Shown piece after piece: positions 51,205 to 61,714 of a DNA stretch of 64,000 nt. The DNA is from Dryocola boscaweniae (GTDB taxonomy: Bacteria; Pseudomonadota; Gammaproteobacteria; Enterobacterales; Enterobacteriaceae), in contig NZ_JALHAP010000065.1 in NCBI RefSeq assembly GCF_025215095.1, forward strand, positions 1 through 64,000, in the 5' to 3' direction. Position 1 is the stretch's first letter; each line of letters opens with the position of its first letter. The translations under genes and the position numbers were made by a program. The notes under the pieces are model-generated. The model made no database searches. It saw only the letters and a program-made list of their open reading frames with translations, and had not been told where the DNA came from.

Positions 51205-53031
51205 GTGACACAGGCGGAAGTAATCAATCAGACAGCGCTGGCAAGGCAGGTTTTGCAAGAAACCTTTGGCTACCAGCAGTTCCGTCCGGGCCAGGAAACC
51301 ATCATCGAAACGGTGCTTGACGGGCGCGACTGCCTGGTCGTGATGCCTACCGGCGGCGGTAAATCCCTGTGTTATCAAATCCCCGCTCTGGTCTTCGGCG
51401 GGCTGACGGTTGTCGTTTCGCCGCTGATTTCTCTGATGAAAGATCAGGTCGATCAGCTACTGGCGAACGGCGTCGCTGCGGCCTGTCTTAATTCCACCCA
51501 AAGCCGCGAGCAGCAACAGGAAGTAATGGCCGGCTGCCGTAACGGGCAAATCCGCCTGCTGTATATCGCTCCGGAAAGGTTGATGATGGACAACTTCATC
51601 GACCAAATCAGCCACTGGCATCTCTCAATGGTGGCCGTGGACGAAGCGCACTGTATTTCCCAGTGGGGGCACGATTTCCGCCCGGAATACGCCGCACTAG
51701 GCCAACTGCGCCAGCGCTTGCCAACCGTGCCGTTTATCGCCCTTACCGCCACCGCCGATGACACCACGCGGCTGGATATCGTCCGTTTGCTTGGTTTGCA
51801 GGACCCGCTGATTCAAATCAGCAGCTTTGACCGCCCAAACATCCGCTACATGCTGATGGAGAAGTTTAAACCGCTCGATCAGTTAATGCGCTACATTCAG
51901 GAACAGCGCGGCAAATCCGGCATTATTTACTGTAACAGCCGCGCCAAAGTGGAAGACACCGCTGCGCGTTTGCAGAGTAAAGGCATCAGCGCCGGTGCTT
52001 ATCACGCGGGTCTGGAGCATAACGTGCGCGCCGATGTGCAGGAAAAATTCCAGCGCGACGATCTGCAAATCGTGGTCGCTACCGTGGCGTTTGGCATGGG
52101 CATCAACAAGCCTAACGTGCGGTTTGTGGCGCACTTTGATATCCCGCGTAACATCGAATCCTACTATCAGGAAACAGGGCGCGCCGGGCGCGATGGCCTG
52201 CCTGCGGAAGCGATGCTGTTTTACGATCCGGCGGACATGGCCTGGCTGCGCAAATGCCTGGAAGAGAAGCCGGCCGGCCAGCTACAGGATATTGAGCGCC
52301 ATAAACTCAACGCGATGGGCGCCTTTGCCGAAGCGCAGACCTGCCGTCGTCTGGTACTGCTGAACTATTTCGGTGAAGGCCGTCAGCAGCCGTGCGGCAA
52401 CTGCGATGTGTGCCTCGATCCGCCGCGTCGTTACGACGGGCTGGTGGACGCGCAAAAAGCGCTTTCCTGCATTTATCGCGTAGGGCAGCGTTTCGGTATG
52501 GGCTACGTCGTGGAAGTGCTGCGCGGGGCGAACAACCAGCGTATTCGCGACCTGGGGCATGACAAACTCAAAATTTACGGCGAAGGGCGCGACCACACCA
52601 CGGAACACTGGGTAAGCGTGATTCGCCAATTGATCCACCTCGGCGTGGTCACGCAAAATATCGCTCAGCATTCCGCCTTGCAGCTTACCGAAGCCGCGCG
52701 CCCTTATTTGCGAGCTGAAGTGCCACTGATGCTGGCGGTGCCGCGTGTTGTGGCTATCAAGCCTCGCGCTAATCAGAAAGTCTTTGGCGGTAATTACGAC
52801 CGTAAACTGTTCGCCAGGCTGCGCAAGCTGCGTAAAGCGATTGCCGACGAAGAAAATATCCCGCCGTATGTGGTGTTCAACGACGCGACGCTTATCGAAA
52901 TGGCCGAGCAGATGCCCATCTCTCCAGGCGAAATGCTTGGCATTAACGGCGTGGGCACCCGCAAGCTGGAGCGTTTTGGTCGCGAATTTATGTCGCTTAT
53001 TCGCAGCCACGTCGACGGCGAAGATGAGTAG
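51205..53031 (+). CDS. recQ: ATP-dependent DNA helicase RecQ
   Basis: A 608-residue superfamily 2 helicase of the RecFOR pathway. Walker A PTGGGKS (about 52-58), DEAHCISQWGHDFRPEY, GRAGRDG and the zinc-binding RQC cysteines (CGNCDVC) are present, with a C-terminal HRDC domain (ANQKVFGGNYDRKLFARLRKLRK). GGAG at 51196-51199 sits 5 nt before the GTG at 51205, which aligns with the E. coli start; the GTG at 51199 overlaps the RBS and was rejected. Confidence 0.95.
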   Translation: MTQAEVINQTALARQVLQETFGYQQFRPGQETIIETVLDGRDCLVVMPTGGGKSLCYQIPALVFGGLTVVVSPLISLMKDQVDQLLANGVAAACLNSTQSREQQQEVMAGCRNGQIRLLYIAPERLMMDNFIDQISHWHLSMVAVDEAHCISQWGHDFRPEYAALGQLRQRLPTVPFIALTATADDTTRLDIVRLLGLQDPLIQISSFDRPNIRYMLMEKFKPLDQLMRYIQEQRGKSGIIYCNSRAKVEDTAARLQSKGISAGAYHAGLEHNVRADVQEKFQRDDLQIVVATVAFGMGINKPNVRFVAHFDIPRNIESYYQETGRAGRDGLPAEAMLFYDPADMAWLRKCLEEKPAGQLQDIERHKLNAMGAFAEAQTCRRLVLLNYFGEGRQQPCGNCDVCLDPPRRYDGLVDAQKALSCIYRVGQRFGMGYVVEVLRGANNQRIRDLGHDKLKIYGEGRDHTTEHWVSVIRQLIHLGVVTQNIAQHSALQLTEAARPYLRAEVPLMLAVPRVVAIKPRANQKVFGGNYDRKLFARLRKLRKAIADEENIPPYVVFNDATLIEMAEQMPISPGEMLGINGVGTRKLERFGREFMSLIRSHVDGEDE

Positions 53032-53098
53032 TAGCCAGTCCTGCCCGAACGTGGCAGGATAATCACTCACTGAATAATTTTCCCGCGAGTTATTTCTT

Positions 53099-53719
53099 AT
53101 GTTGATGCTTTTTCTGACCGTAGCGGTACTGCATATCGTTGCGCTGGTCACGCCCGGCCCCGACTTTTTCTTCGTTTCGCAGACCGCCGTTAGCCGCTCC
53201 CGCAAAGAAGCTATGATGGGCGTACTGGGTATTACCGGCGGCGTTATGGTCTGGTCCGGCGTGGCGCTGCTTGGTCTGAATCTGATCCTTGAAAAAATGG
53301 CGTGGCTGCACAGCATCATCATGGTCAGCGGTGGATTATATTTGTGCTGGATGGGCTACCAGATGCTGCGCGGCGCGCTAAAAAAAGAGCCGGTTACGCA
53401 GGAGTCGCCAGCGGTGGAACTGGCGCACGGCGGGCGCAGCTTCCTGAAAGGCCTGCTGACAAACCTGTCGAACCCGAAAGCTATTATTTACTTTGGGAGC
53501 GTATTCTCGCTGTTCGTGGGCGATAACGTAGGCAGCGCCGAACGATGGGGATTATTTGTGATGATCGCGCTGGAAACCTTTGCCTGGTTTACCGTGGTTG
53601 CCAGCCTGTTTGCTTTACCGAAAATGCGTCGCGGTTATCAGCGCCTCGCCAAATGGATTGACGGCATGGCGGGCGCCTTGTTCACCGGTTTCGGCATTCA
53701 CCTGATTATCTCTCGCTAA
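53099..53719 (+). CDS. rhtC: Threonine exporter RhtC
   Basis: A 206-residue LysE/RhtB-family exporter with about six membrane helices. The family signature VTPGPDFFFVSQTAVSRSRKEA is at the N-terminus and NLSNPKAIIYFGSVF in the middle. It exports threonine. It ends 1 nt before the stop of the convergent paralogue rhtB. Confidence 0.95.
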   Translation: MLMLFLTVAVLHIVALVTPGPDFFFVSQTAVSRSRKEAMMGVLGITGGVMVWSGVALLGLNLILEKMAWLHSIIMVSGGLYLCWMGYQMLRGALKKEPVTQESPAVELAHGGRSFLKGLLTNLSNPKAIIYFGSVFSLFVGDNVGSAERWGLFVMIALETFAWFTVVASLFALPKMRRGYQRLAKWIDGMAGALFTGFGIHLIISR

Positions 53720-54340
53720 TTAGCCAGGTCGCGCTCCCGCAAGGAGCGCGCCTACCAGCACAAACAGCGAACCAAACACCCGGTTTAACGCTTTCATCTG
53801 ACGCGGTCCCTTAATCCAGCCGGCAATCCTTGTCGCAAGCGTCGCATAGCCAATCATCACCATGATATCGACCACCACGGTCGTCACGCCAAGAATCAAA
53901 TACTGCATCGCCAGTGGCTGATGTGGCGCGATAAACTGCGGGAAAAGTGCTGCGAGAAAGACGATACTTTTCGGGTTAGTGAGGTTTACAAATATGGCGC
54001 GTTTAAACAGACGGCTGCGCGGCTGGCTGGTCGCCAGCGTATTAAGGTCAATCGCGCCTGCGGCGCGCCATTGCTGGATGCCAAGCCAAATCAGATAAGC
54101 AACCCCCGCCCATTTCAGCACCTCAAACGCCAGCAGCGAACGTGAAAATAACGCGCCAAGGCCAACGCCAACCAGAACGATATGAATCGCCAGCCCGGTT
54201 TGCAAACCGGCAATGGATGCCGCAGCGCCCCGATAGCCGTGGCTGATGGCGGTGGTCATGGTGTTGATGGCTCCGGACCCGGGCGAGAGGCTCAAAATCA
54301 GCGTCGTTAGAAGATAGGTAAACCACCATTCGAAGGTCAT
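53720..54340 (-). CDS. rhtB: Homoserine/homoserine lactone exporter RhtB
   Basis: A 206-residue LysE/RhtB-family exporter, same length as in E. coli, with [23 protein letters not shown] at the N-terminus and [18 protein letters not shown]. It exports homoserine and its lactone. The ATG at 54340 gives [21 protein letters not shown]; a start seven codons upstream is not conserved. It is divergent from pldB. Confidence 0.95.
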   Translation of the reverse strand: MTFEWWFTYLLTTLILSLSPGSGAINTMTTAISHGYRGAAASIAGLQTGLAIHIVLVGVGLGALFSRSLLAFEVLKWAGVAYLIWLGIQQWRAAGAIDLNTLATSQPRSRLFKRAIFVNLTNPKSIVFLAALFPQFIAPHQPLAMQYLILGVTTVVVDIMVMIGYATLATRIAGWIKGPRQMKALNRVFGSLFVLVGALLAGARPG

Positions 54341-54439
54341 GCGAAATTCCCGAGTGAACACTTTTGTGCCACAATACGCTATTGTTTATAGGTGTGCTAT
54401 GGGTCACAAATAATCAGTCAGACGGTGCAAAAACAGCAT

Positions 54440-55432
54440 ATGACTCAGCATAAAAATGGATGGTTAGCGCGTGAAGGCGCATTTGCTGCTTTCACCATGG
54501 GTCCGCTGACGGACTTCTGGCGTGAGCGTGAAGAACGTGAATTCCTGGGCGTCGACGATATACCGGTGCGCTACGCCAGATTCCGCGCCAAAAATCATGA
54601 CCGCGTGATAGTCGTCTGTCCTGGGCGCATCGAAAGCTACGTGAAGTATGCCGAACTTGCCTGGGATTTGTTCCATTGCGGCTTTGATATCCTGATTATC
54701 GATCATCGTGGGCAGGGGCGTTCGGGCCGTTTGCTGTCAGACACCCATCGTGGTCATGTCGTGAAATTTAGCGATTACGTTGATGATTTCGACCGTTTTT
54801 ATCAGCAAGAGGTCGCGCCGGGTCCGTGGCGAAAACGCTACGTGTTGGCCCATTCCATGGGAGGCGCAATTACCTCTTTGTGGCTGGAAAAAAACTCACA
54901 GGCGTTTGATGCCGTAGCCCTTTGTGCGCCGATGTTCGGTATCACGCTGCGCTGGCCGGAATGGATGGTGCGCCATATTCTGGACTGGGCCGAAGGCCAT
55001 CAACGTATTCGTGAAGGTTATGCAATAGGAACAGGCCGCTGGCGCGCTTTACCGTTTAGCGTTAATGTCCTGACCCATAGCCGCGAGCGTTACCGTCGCA
55101 ACCTGCGTTTTTATGCTGATGAGCCGGCATTGCGGGTAGGCGGGCCAACATGGCACTGGGTACGCGAAGGGATACAAGCGGGAGTTCAGGTATTAGCGGG
55201 AGCCACCGCCATTACCACGCCGATATTTATACTCCAGGCAGAAGAGGAGCGAGTGGTGGATAACCGCGCGCACCAGCGCTTCTGCGAACTTCGTGCCGCG
55301 GCGGGCCATCCATGTGAGGGGGAAACACCTTACGTCATAAAAGGCGCGTATCATGAGATCCTGTTCGAAAAGGACGATATGCGAGCCGAAGCGTTGAATG
55401 CCATCATCGAGTTTTTCGACCGGCATCGTTAA
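54440..55432 (+). CDS. pldB: Lysophospholipase L2
   Basis: A 330-residue alpha/beta hydrolase of the inner membrane that cleaves 2-acyl lysophospholipids. The nucleophile elbow is AHSMGGA (Ser at about residue 139), preceded by IDHRGQGRSGR, and the catalytic His is in IKGAYHEILFEK. The ATG at 54440 aligns with E. coli PldB; the C-terminus is about ten residues shorter. It is cotranscribed with yigL. In E. coli the sRNA SgrS pairs within pldB to protect the yigL mRNA; I did not locate that site here. Confidence 0.94.
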   Translation: MTQHKNGWLAREGAFAAFTMGPLTDFWREREEREFLGVDDIPVRYARFRAKNHDRVIVVCPGRIESYVKYAELAWDLFHCGFDILIIDHRGQGRSGRLLSDTHRGHVVKFSDYVDDFDRFYQQEVAPGPWRKRYVLAHSMGGAITSLWLEKNSQAFDAVALCAPMFGITLRWPEWMVRHILDWAEGHQRIREGYAIGTGRWRALPFSVNVLTHSRERYRRNLRFYADEPALRVGGPTWHWVREGIQAGVQVLAGATAITTPIFILQAEEERVVDNRAHQRFCELRAAAGHPCEGETPYVIKGAYHEILFEKDDMRAEALNAIIEFFDRHR

Positions 55433-55460
55433 TTTTCTTCACCAGAGGTTTACTAATCCT

Positions 55461-56267
55461 ATGTACCATGTCGTTGCGTCTGATTTAGATGGCACGTTGC
55501 TGTCCCCCGATCACCTGCTCTCTCCGTATGCCAAAGAAACGCTAAAACTGCTCACCGCTCAGGGCGTTCATTTCGTGTTTGCTACGGGACGCCACCACAT
55601 CGACGTTGCGCAGATCCGCGATAACCTCGAAATCAAAGCCTACATGATCACCTCCAACGGCGCGCGCGTGCATGATACCGACGGTAATCTGGTGTTCACA
55701 CACGATCTGGACCGAGATATCGCAGCCGATCTGTTTGGCGTGATGCACACCAGCCCGGATATCGTCACCAACGTCTACCGCGGCGACGAATGGTTTATGA
55801 ACCGCCATCGCCCGGAAGAGATGAAATATTTTAAAGAAGCAGTATTTAACTATTCGCTTTATGAGCCGGGTCTGCTTGAAACAGACGGCGTGAGCAAAGT
55901 GTTCTTTACCTGCGACGACCATGACAAGCTGCTGCCGCTGGAGCAGGCCATCAACGCTCGCTGGGGCGATCGCGTGAACGTCAGTTTCTCTACGCTCACC
56001 TGTCTGGAAGTGATGGCGGGCGGCGTTTCCAAAGGCCACGCTCTGGAAGCCGTATCCAAAGCTATGGGTTATAGCCTGAAAGAATGTATCTCCTTTGGCG
56101 ACGGCATGAACGATGCTGAAATGCTCTCTATGGCGGGCAAAGGTTGTATTATGGGCAACGCTCACCAGCGCCTGAAAGACCTGCTGCCGGAGCTGGAAGT
56201 TATCGGCACCAACGCCGACAACGCTGTGCCGCATTACCTGCGCAAAATGTTCCTCGGCGCGGATTGA
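55461..56267 (+). CDS. yigL: HAD phosphatase YigL (pyridoxal phosphate / sugar phosphatase)
   Basis: A 268-residue Cof-type HAD phosphatase. Motif I is VASDLDGTLLSPDH, motif II TSNGARVHD, motif III lysine in GGVSKGHALEAV, and motif IV SFGDGMNDAEMLSMAGKGCIMGNA. E. coli YigL dephosphorylates pyridoxal phosphate and sugar phosphates, and helps relieve glucose-phosphate stress. The ATG at 55461 gives MYHVVASDLDGTL. It starts 28 nt after pldB. Confidence 0.94.
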   Translation: MYHVVASDLDGTLLSPDHLLSPYAKETLKLLTAQGVHFVFATGRHHIDVAQIRDNLEIKAYMITSNGARVHDTDGNLVFTHDLDRDIAADLFGVMHTSPDIVTNVYRGDEWFMNRHRPEEMKYFKEAVFNYSLYEPGLLETDGVSKVFFTCDDHDKLLPLEQAINARWGDRVNVSFSTLTCLEVMAGGVSKGHALEAVSKAMGYSLKECISFGDGMNDAEMLSMAGKGCIMGNAHQRLKDLLPELEVIGTNADNAVPHYLRKMFLGAD

Positions 56268-56310
56268 TCTTTGGCGAACGCATAAGCGTCAGCGCCATAC
56301 TTTATTTTTC

Positions 56311-56391
56311 GGCGGGTGACGCTGTGCTTACCCGCCCTACGATTCCAGGATTTGCGGCATTGTAGGGTGGATAAGCATCGGCGCCATCCAC
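56311..56391. repeat. REP pair (BIME) between yigL and bioP
   Basis: Two inverted REP-like units, GGCGGGTGACGCTGTGCTTA and TGTAGGGTGGATAAGCATCGG, in about 80 bp. The remaining bases of this 229-bp gap hold the bioP promoter, not resolved by eye. Confidence 0.82.
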
Positions 56392-56496
56392 TACGTATCC
56401 GTACATTAATCAATCACTCGTCAACCAAATAATTCAGATCCCGCCAACAAGCTTCGCTACAATGGCGAATAAATTGCCTGTTGTAGAGATAACATC

Positions 56497-57396
56497 GTGC
56501 CGTTACTTATCATCACCACCATTCTGTGGGCCTTCTCCTTTAGCCTGATTGGTGAATACCTTGCCGGACATGTCGACAGTTATTTTTCCGTGCTGATGCG
56601 CGTAGGGTTAGCGGCGCTGGTATTTCTGCCGTTTCTGCGATTTAAGGGCTACAGCATGAAAACGTTATTGTTGTATATGCTGGTGGGGGCGCTACAGTTG
56701 GGCGTGATGTACCTGTTCAGCTTCCAGGCCTATCTCTATCTCACCGTATCTGAATTCCTGCTGTTTACGGTGCTCACGCCGCTCTACATCACGCTGATTT
56801 ACGATTTGCTCAGCCACAGGCCTTTGCGCTGGGGCTACGCGTTAAGCGCAGGGCTTGCGGTAGTTGGTGCGGCAATTATTCGCTACGACAAAGTAAGCGA
56901 TCACTTCTGGATTGGTCTGCTGCTGGTGCAGGCGGCGAACATTTGCTTTGCAATCGGCATGGTGGGTTACAAGCGTCTGATGGAAACCCGTCCAATGCCG
57001 CAGAAGTGTGCCTTTTCCTGGTTTTACCTCGGGGCGGCAGTGGTGGCGGTGAGCGCCTGGTTTGTATTGGGTAATCCGCAGAAGCTGCCAACCACTAACC
57101 TGCAATGGGGCATTCTGGTCTGGCTGGGCGTGGTGGCTTCCGGGCTTGGCTACTTTATGTGGAACTACGGGGCGACGCAGGTAGATGCCGGTACGCTCGG
57201 CATCATGAATAACGTGCATGTTCCCGCGGGGCTGCTGGTTAACCTCGCCATCTGGCAGGAGCAGCCCCACTGGCCGAGCTTTATCATTGGTGGGACGGTG
57301 ATAATGGCCTCGCTATGGGTACATCGCCATTGGGTCGCTCCGCGTTCCGCACAAACGGAAGATGCTCGCAAGCATGTAAGCGCGTCGAGCGAATAA
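56497..57396 (+). CDS. bioP: Biotin transporter BioP (YigM)
   Basis: A 299-residue EamA-family membrane protein with ten predicted helices, the same length as E. coli YigM, the high-affinity biotin carrier. Both EamA repeats are present (about 1-140 and 143-275). Translation starts at GTG (56497) after AGAGATAA. Its last 113 bp overlap the 3' end of metR on the other strand. Confidence 0.92.
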   Translation: MPLLIITTILWAFSFSLIGEYLAGHVDSYFSVLMRVGLAALVFLPFLRFKGYSMKTLLLYMLVGALQLGVMYLFSFQAYLYLTVSEFLLFTVLTPLYITLIYDLLSHRPLRWGYALSAGLAVVGAAIIRYDKVSDHFWIGLLLVQAANICFAIGMVGYKRLMETRPMPQKCAFSWFYLGAAVVAVSAWFVLGNPQKLPTTNLQWGILVWLGVVASGLGYFMWNYGATQVDAGTLGIMNNVHVPAGLLVNLAIWQEQPHWPSFIIGGTVIMASLWVHRHWVAPRSAQTEDARKHVSASSE

Positions 57397-58237
57397 ACGC
57401 TTCAGTTACCGGTTGACGCTGCTCGCCATCGCGTACGGCGGCGTACAACCGGCTCCATAATCCTTCGCCCAGGGTTTTGGTTACTACGAGGCCCTGGCGT
57501 TCAAAACTCTCCACCACCCAATGCGGCAGCGCGGCAATTCCCATGCGCGCCGACACCATTTGAATCAGCAATAGCGTGTTATCGACGCTTTTCAGCGATG
57601 GGCTAACGCCCGCCGGCTGCAGGAAATGCCGCCAGATATCCAGGCGTTGACGCTGCACCGGATAAATCAGCAACGTTTCGCTGCTCAAATCTTCAGGCTC
57701 AATACGCGCTTTACCCGCCAGCGGGTGATCGGTTGCCAGCACCAGGCGCACTTCATAATCGAACATCGGTGAATAATGCAGGCCGCTACGCGGCAGAATA
57801 TCGGACGTTAACACAATATCCAGCTCGCTTTGCTGCAGGGCGGGCTGCGGGTCGAAGGTGACGCCTGATTTGAAATCCATCTCTACCTGCGGCCACTGCT
57901 TATTAAAACTCTCCAGCGCCGGGGTCAGCCACTGAATACAGCTATGGCATTCAATAGCGATGCGAAGCGTGGCCTGATGCGGTTCGTTACATGCCTGCAG
58001 CGCCCGGCTTAACTGCGGCAGAACCTGCTCTGCGAGCTGCAGCAGAATTTCTCCCTGCGGCGTAAAGCGCAGCGGCTGACTTTTACGAACAAACAGGCGG
58101 AACCCGAGCCGCTGCTCCAGATCGCTGAACTGATGGGAGAGCGCGGATTGGGTCTGATGCAGCGAGGCGGCAGCGGCGGCTAAAGAGCCGCAGTTTCGTA
58201 ACGCCTGGAGCGTCCGCAGGTGTTTTATCTCGATCAT
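57284..58237 (-). CDS. metR: LysR-family regulator MetR
   Basis: A 317-residue LysR-type activator of methionine synthesis genes that uses homocysteine as co-effector. The N-terminal helix-turn-helix region ([31 protein letters not shown]) is nearly identical to E. coli MetR, as is the length. It is divergent from metE, and a MetR-type site covers its own start codon. Its 3' end overlaps bioP by 113 bp. Confidence 0.96.
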   Translation of the reverse strand: MIEIKHLRTLQALRNCGSLAAAAASLHQTQSALSHQFSDLEQRLGFRLFVRKSQPLRFTPQGEILLQLAEQVLPQLSRALQACNEPHQATLRIAIECHSCIQWLTPALESFNKQWPQVEMDFKSGVTFDPQPALQQSELDIVLTSDILPRSGLHYSPMFDYEVRLVLATDHPLAGKARIEPEDLSSETLLIYPVQRQRLDIWRHFLQPAGVSPSLKSVDNTLLLIQMVSARMGIAALPHWVVESFERQGLVVTKTLGEGLWSRLYAAVRDGEQRQPVTEAFIRSTRLHACEHLPFVRNAERPNGDVPIARPLSPSHQ

Positions 58238-58324
58238 GAAAGTCCTTCACTTCGCCATGAACAAATTGCGCTTGAGGAATATACAGTACCTGCGGATTAT
58301 GGATGTGTAAACATCTGGACGTCT
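58237..58324. promoter_or_regulatory. metR-metE control region: MetR site, promoter, MetJ boxes
   Basis: TGAA-N5-TTCA at 58237-58249 fits the MetR site rule. A candidate metE promoter is -35 TTGAGG (58272-58277), 17-bp spacer, -10 GATTAT (58295-58300). At 58301-58324 three consecutive 8-mers GGATGTGT, AAACATCT and GGACGTCT resemble the MetJ box AGACGTCT (5, 6 and 7 of 8). This predicts activation by MetR and repression by MetJ with S-adenosylmethionine, as in E. coli. Confidence 0.72.
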
Positions 58325-58450
58325 AAATCCAGTGTCTTTCGAATTTATGATGCGTTGGCTTCACTCACTGACCCCGGTCACTTACTTAAGTAAGCTCCCG
58401 GAGATAAGCGAGCTTACCGCCTTTCCTGAATCCGAAATCCATCTGGATTA
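58324..58450 (+). repeat. ERIC element in the metE 5' leader
   Basis: 127 bp, the typical ERIC length, with TA borders, inverted ends (TAAATCCAG / CTGGATTA) and the central GTCACTTACTTAAGTAAGCTCC. It starts at the last base of the MetJ boxes and ends 25 nt before the metE ATG, in the same orientation as the uvrD copy. Confidence 0.93.
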
Positions 58451-58475
58451 ATCTAATAAATAAAGAGGCGATAAC

Positions 58476-60737
58476 ATGACAATCCATAACCACACCCTCG
58501 GTTTTCCTCGTGTCGGCCTGCGTCGCGAACTGAAAAAAGCGCAGGAAAGCTACTGGGCGGGCAATACTACTCAGGAAGAATTGCTGGCGGTGGGCCGCGA
58601 GCTGCGCGCCCGTCACTGGGATCAACAAAAACAGGCTGGCGTTGAGCTGCTGCCGGTCGGCGATTTCGCATGGTACGACCACGTTCTGACCACCAGTCTG
58701 CTGCTTGGCAACGTGCCGGCTCGTCATCAGAATGCGGATGGCAGCGTCGATATCGATACCTTATTCCGCATCGGTCGCGGCCGTGCGCCAACGGGTGAGC
58801 CTGCCGCCGCCGCTGAAATGACCAAATGGTTTAATACCAACTATCACTATATGGTGCCGGAATTTACTAAAGGCCAGCAGTTCAAGCTGAGCTGGACACA
58901 GCTTCTGGATGAAGTAGATGAGGCGCTTGCGCTGGGTCATAACGTAAAATCTGTGCTGCTTGGGCCGGTAACTTACCTGTGGCTGGGTAAAGTAAAGGGC
59001 GAGCAGTTCGATCGCCTGAGCCTGCTGCAAGACATCCTGCCGGTTTACCAGCAGGTGTTGGCCGAACTGGCAAAACGCGGCATCGAATGGGTGCAAATCG
59101 ACGAACCTGCTCTGGTGCTGGAATTGCCGCAGGCCTGGCTTGACGCCTTCAAACCAGCATACGACGCGCTGGCTGGCAACGTAAAACTGCTGCTCACCAC
59201 CTATTTCGAAGGCGTAACGCCGAATCTGAACACCATCACCGCGCTGCCTGTACAGGGTCTGCATGTCGATTTCGTTCACGGTAAAGATGACATTAACGCG
59301 CTGCACGAAAAACTGCCTGCCGACTGGCTGCTGTCTGCCGGTGTGATCAACGGTCGTAACGTCTGGCGTGCCGATCTGACGGAAAAATACGCTCAGCTTA
59401 AAAACCTCGCAGGCAAACGCGAGCTATGGGTGGCTTCTTCTTGCTCTCTGCTGCACAGCCCAATTGATCTGAGCGTAGAAACTCGTCTGGACGCCGAAGT
59501 GAAGAGCTGGTTTGCCTTCGCTCTGCAAAAATGCGCAGAGCTGTCGCTGCTGACTGAGGCTTTGAACAGTGGCAAAACTGACAAACTGATTGAATGGAGC
59601 GCCCCGATCCAGGCACGTCGCCACTCGCAACGCGTACATAACGCCGCGGTGGAAAAACGTCTGGCCGCAATTACCGCGCAGGACAGCCAGCGCCAGAGCG
59701 ACTATGCCGCTCGCGCCCGGGCTCAGCGTCAGCGCTTTAATCTGCCAGCCTGGCCGACCACGACCATTGGTTCGTTCCCGCAAACCACTGAAATTCGCGG
59801 TCTGCGTCTGGATTTCAAACAGGGACGTTTGGACGCGGGCAACTATCGCACCGGCATCGCTGAACACATCAAACAAGCCGTTGCTGAACAGGAACGCCTT
59901 GGCCTGGACGTGCTGGTACACGGCGAAGCCGAGCGTAACGACATGGTGGAGTATTTCGGCGAGCACCTGGATGGCTTCGTGTTTACCCAGAACGGCTGGG
60001 TACAGAGCTACGGCTCTCGCTGCGTGAAGCCACCGGTTGTGATTGGCGATATCAGCCGTCCGGAAGCGATCACCGTGGAATGGGCAAAGTACGCGCAATC
60101 CCTGACTGACAAGCCGGTAAAAGGCATGCTGACCGGGCCTGTAACCATCCTGTGCTGGTCATTCCCGCGCGAAGACGTGAGCCGCGAAACCATCGCTAAG
60201 CAAATTGCTCTGGCGCTGCGCGATGAAGTGGCTGACCTGGAAGCGGCGGGAATCGGCATCATTCAGATCGACGAACCCGCCCTGCGCGAAGGCCTGCCGC
60301 TGCGCCAGTCAGACTGGCAGGCGTACCTGGAATGGGGCGTCGAAGCCTTCCGTCTGAACGCCGCCGTGGTGCGCGACGATACGCAGATTCACACCCACAT
60401 GTGTTACTGCGAGTTCAACGACATCATGGATTCCATCGCGGCGCTGGATGCGGATGTGATCACCATTGAAACCTCCCGTTCCGATATGGACCTGCTGGAG
60501 TCGTTCAAAGAGTTTGAATATCCAAATGAAATCGGACCGGGCGTGTACGATATTCACTCCCCGAACGTGCCGAGCGTGGAATGGATTGAAGCCCTGCTGA
60601 AGAAAGCGGCAGAATCCGTTCCGGCAGAGCGCCTGTGGGTGAACCCGGACTGTGGCCTGAAAACCCGCGGCTGGCCAGAAACCCGCGCCGCGCTGGCGAA
60701 CATGGTGAAGGCGGCGCAGAATTTGCGTAACGCTTAA
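58476..60737 (+). CDS. metE: Cobalamin-independent methionine synthase
   Basis: A 753-residue zinc enzyme, the same length as in E. coli, that methylates homocysteine from 5-methyltetrahydropteroyltri-glutamate. The C-terminal barrel has zinc ligands in [11 protein letters not shown] (His and Cys, about 641-643) and [11 protein letters not shown] (Cys, about 726). The N-terminal barrel binds folate ([14 protein letters not shown]). Expression should respond to MetR, homocysteine and MetJ. Confidence 0.98.
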   Translation: MTIHNHTLGFPRVGLRRELKKAQESYWAGNTTQEELLAVGRELRARHWDQQKQAGVELLPVGDFAWYDHVLTTSLLLGNVPARHQNADGSVDIDTLFRIGRGRAPTGEPAAAAEMTKWFNTNYHYMVPEFTKGQQFKLSWTQLLDEVDEALALGHNVKSVLLGPVTYLWLGKVKGEQFDRLSLLQDILPVYQQVLAELAKRGIEWVQIDEPALVLELPQAWLDAFKPAYDALAGNVKLLLTTYFEGVTPNLNTITALPVQGLHVDFVHGKDDINALHEKLPADWLLSAGVINGRNVWRADLTEKYAQLKNLAGKRELWVASSCSLLHSPIDLSVETRLDAEVKSWFAFALQKCAELSLLTEALNSGKTDKLIEWSAPIQARRHSQRVHNAAVEKRLAAITAQDSQRQSDYAARARAQRQRFNLPAWPTTTIGSFPQTTEIRGLRLDFKQGRLDAGNYRTGIAEHIKQAVAEQERLGLDVLVHGEAERNDMVEYFGEHLDGFVFTQNGWVQSYGSRCVKPPVVIGDISRPEAITVEWAKYAQSLTDKPVKGMLTGPVTILCWSFPREDVSRETIAKQIALALRDEVADLEAAGIGIIQIDEPALREGLPLRQSDWQAYLEWGVEAFRLNAAVVRDDTQIHTHMCYCEFNDIMDSIAALDADVITIETSRSDMDLLESFKEFEYPNEIGPGVYDIHSPNVPSVEWIEALLKKAAESVPAERLWVNPDCGLKTRGWPETRAALANMVKAAQNLRNA

Positions 60738-60743
60738 AAATTT

Positions 60744-60770
60744 ACGCCCCTCGATGAGGGGCGTTTTCTT
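60744..60770 (+). terminator. metE terminator
   Basis: Stem ACGCCCCTC/GAGGGGCGT with a TTTTCTTTT tail, just before the convergent ysgA stop. Confidence 0.9.
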
Positions 60771-61598
60771 TTACTTCTTCGCACCATACTGCTCAAACCA
60801 CTTCAACATGCGCTGCCAGCCATCCTTCGCGGATTCTTCATGGTAGCTCGGGCGATAGTCCGCATTAAATGCATGACCCGCCTCCGGATAAACAATGATT
60901 TCCGCGTTGGCATTGGCTGCACGCAGAGCCTGACGCATTGTTTCCACGCTTTCTTGCGAAATACCCGTGTCCTGTCCGCCGTATAACCCTAAAACGGGTG
61001 CATTCAGATCGGTGGCGATATCAACAGGATTGCGAGGCGAATTCAGCGTTTTGTCACCCACAAGCTTGCCATACCAGGCGACAGCGGCCTTAAGCTGCGG
61101 GTTATGAGCGGCATAAAGCCAGGCGATGCGTCCGCCCCAGCAAAAACCGGTAATCATCAGGCGATGCGCGTCGCCGCCGTGGCGGGTTGCCCAGTTCGCC
61201 ACATGATCGAGATCGGCCAGCACCTGTGCGTCCGGCACTTTGGAGACCAGCCCGCTAAACAGCGTCTGGATATCGGCGTAATCATTCGGATCGCCCTGAC
61301 GAAAATAGAGTTCAGGCGCCACGGCCAGATAACCTTCCAGCGCCAGCCGGCGGCAAATGTCGCGAATGTGTTCGTGTACGCCGAAAATTTCCTGGACCAC
61401 AATCACCACCGGCAAAGGACCGGTCGCGTCTTTTGGGCGCGCGTGCCAGGCGGGCATATTGTCGCCCTGGGAAGGGATGGTCGTTTCGCCAGCCTGAATG
61501 GAATCTTCCGGGGTATGGATAACGGTTGATGCAAGCGGTGAGGCTGCCGGTGCAAAACTTCCGCCCGGCTTATTGTGTGTTGGTTGCTCTTCTTTCAT
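60771..61598 (-). CDS. ysgA: Dienelactone hydrolase-family protein YsgA
   Basis: A 275-residue alpha/beta hydrolase of the dienelactone hydrolase family, matching E. coli YsgA (271 aa). The nucleophile Cys lies in GFCWGG, the Asp in YGGQDTG and the His in AGHAFNADY, the Cys-Asp-His triad of this family. The natural substrate is unknown. The ATG at 61598 (MKEEQPTHNKPGGSFAPAASP) was chosen because GGAGA lies 7 nt upstream; a much longer upstream frame is not conserved. Confidence 0.92.
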   Translation of the reverse strand: MKEEQPTHNKPGGSFAPAASPLASTVIHTPEDSIQAGETTIPSQGDNMPAWHARPKDATGPLPVVIVVQEIFGVHEHIRDICRRLALEGYLAVAPELYFRQGDPNDYADIQTLFSGLVSKVPDAQVLADLDHVANWATRHGGDAHRLMITGFCWGGRIAWLYAAHNPQLKAAVAWYGKLVGDKTLNSPRNPVDIATDLNAPVLGLYGGQDTGISQESVETMRQALRAANANAEIIVYPEAGHAFNADYRPSYHEESAKDGWQRMLKWFEQYGAKK

Positions 61599-61714
61599 TG
61601 GCATTCTCCGTACCAGCATTAGCGCAGTGTGATAACTATAGCCAGGATTAGTAGCATCTCTGGTTCGCAAAAAACGCTTTTTGTGCCGTATATCTGAACA
61701 AATGCGGCTTGATG

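Noticed and set aside
52282-53322. 346-codon ORF antisense to recQ and rhtC
   Set aside because: It spans two conserved genes and their gap on the wrong strand; the protein is a His/Arg-rich shadow.
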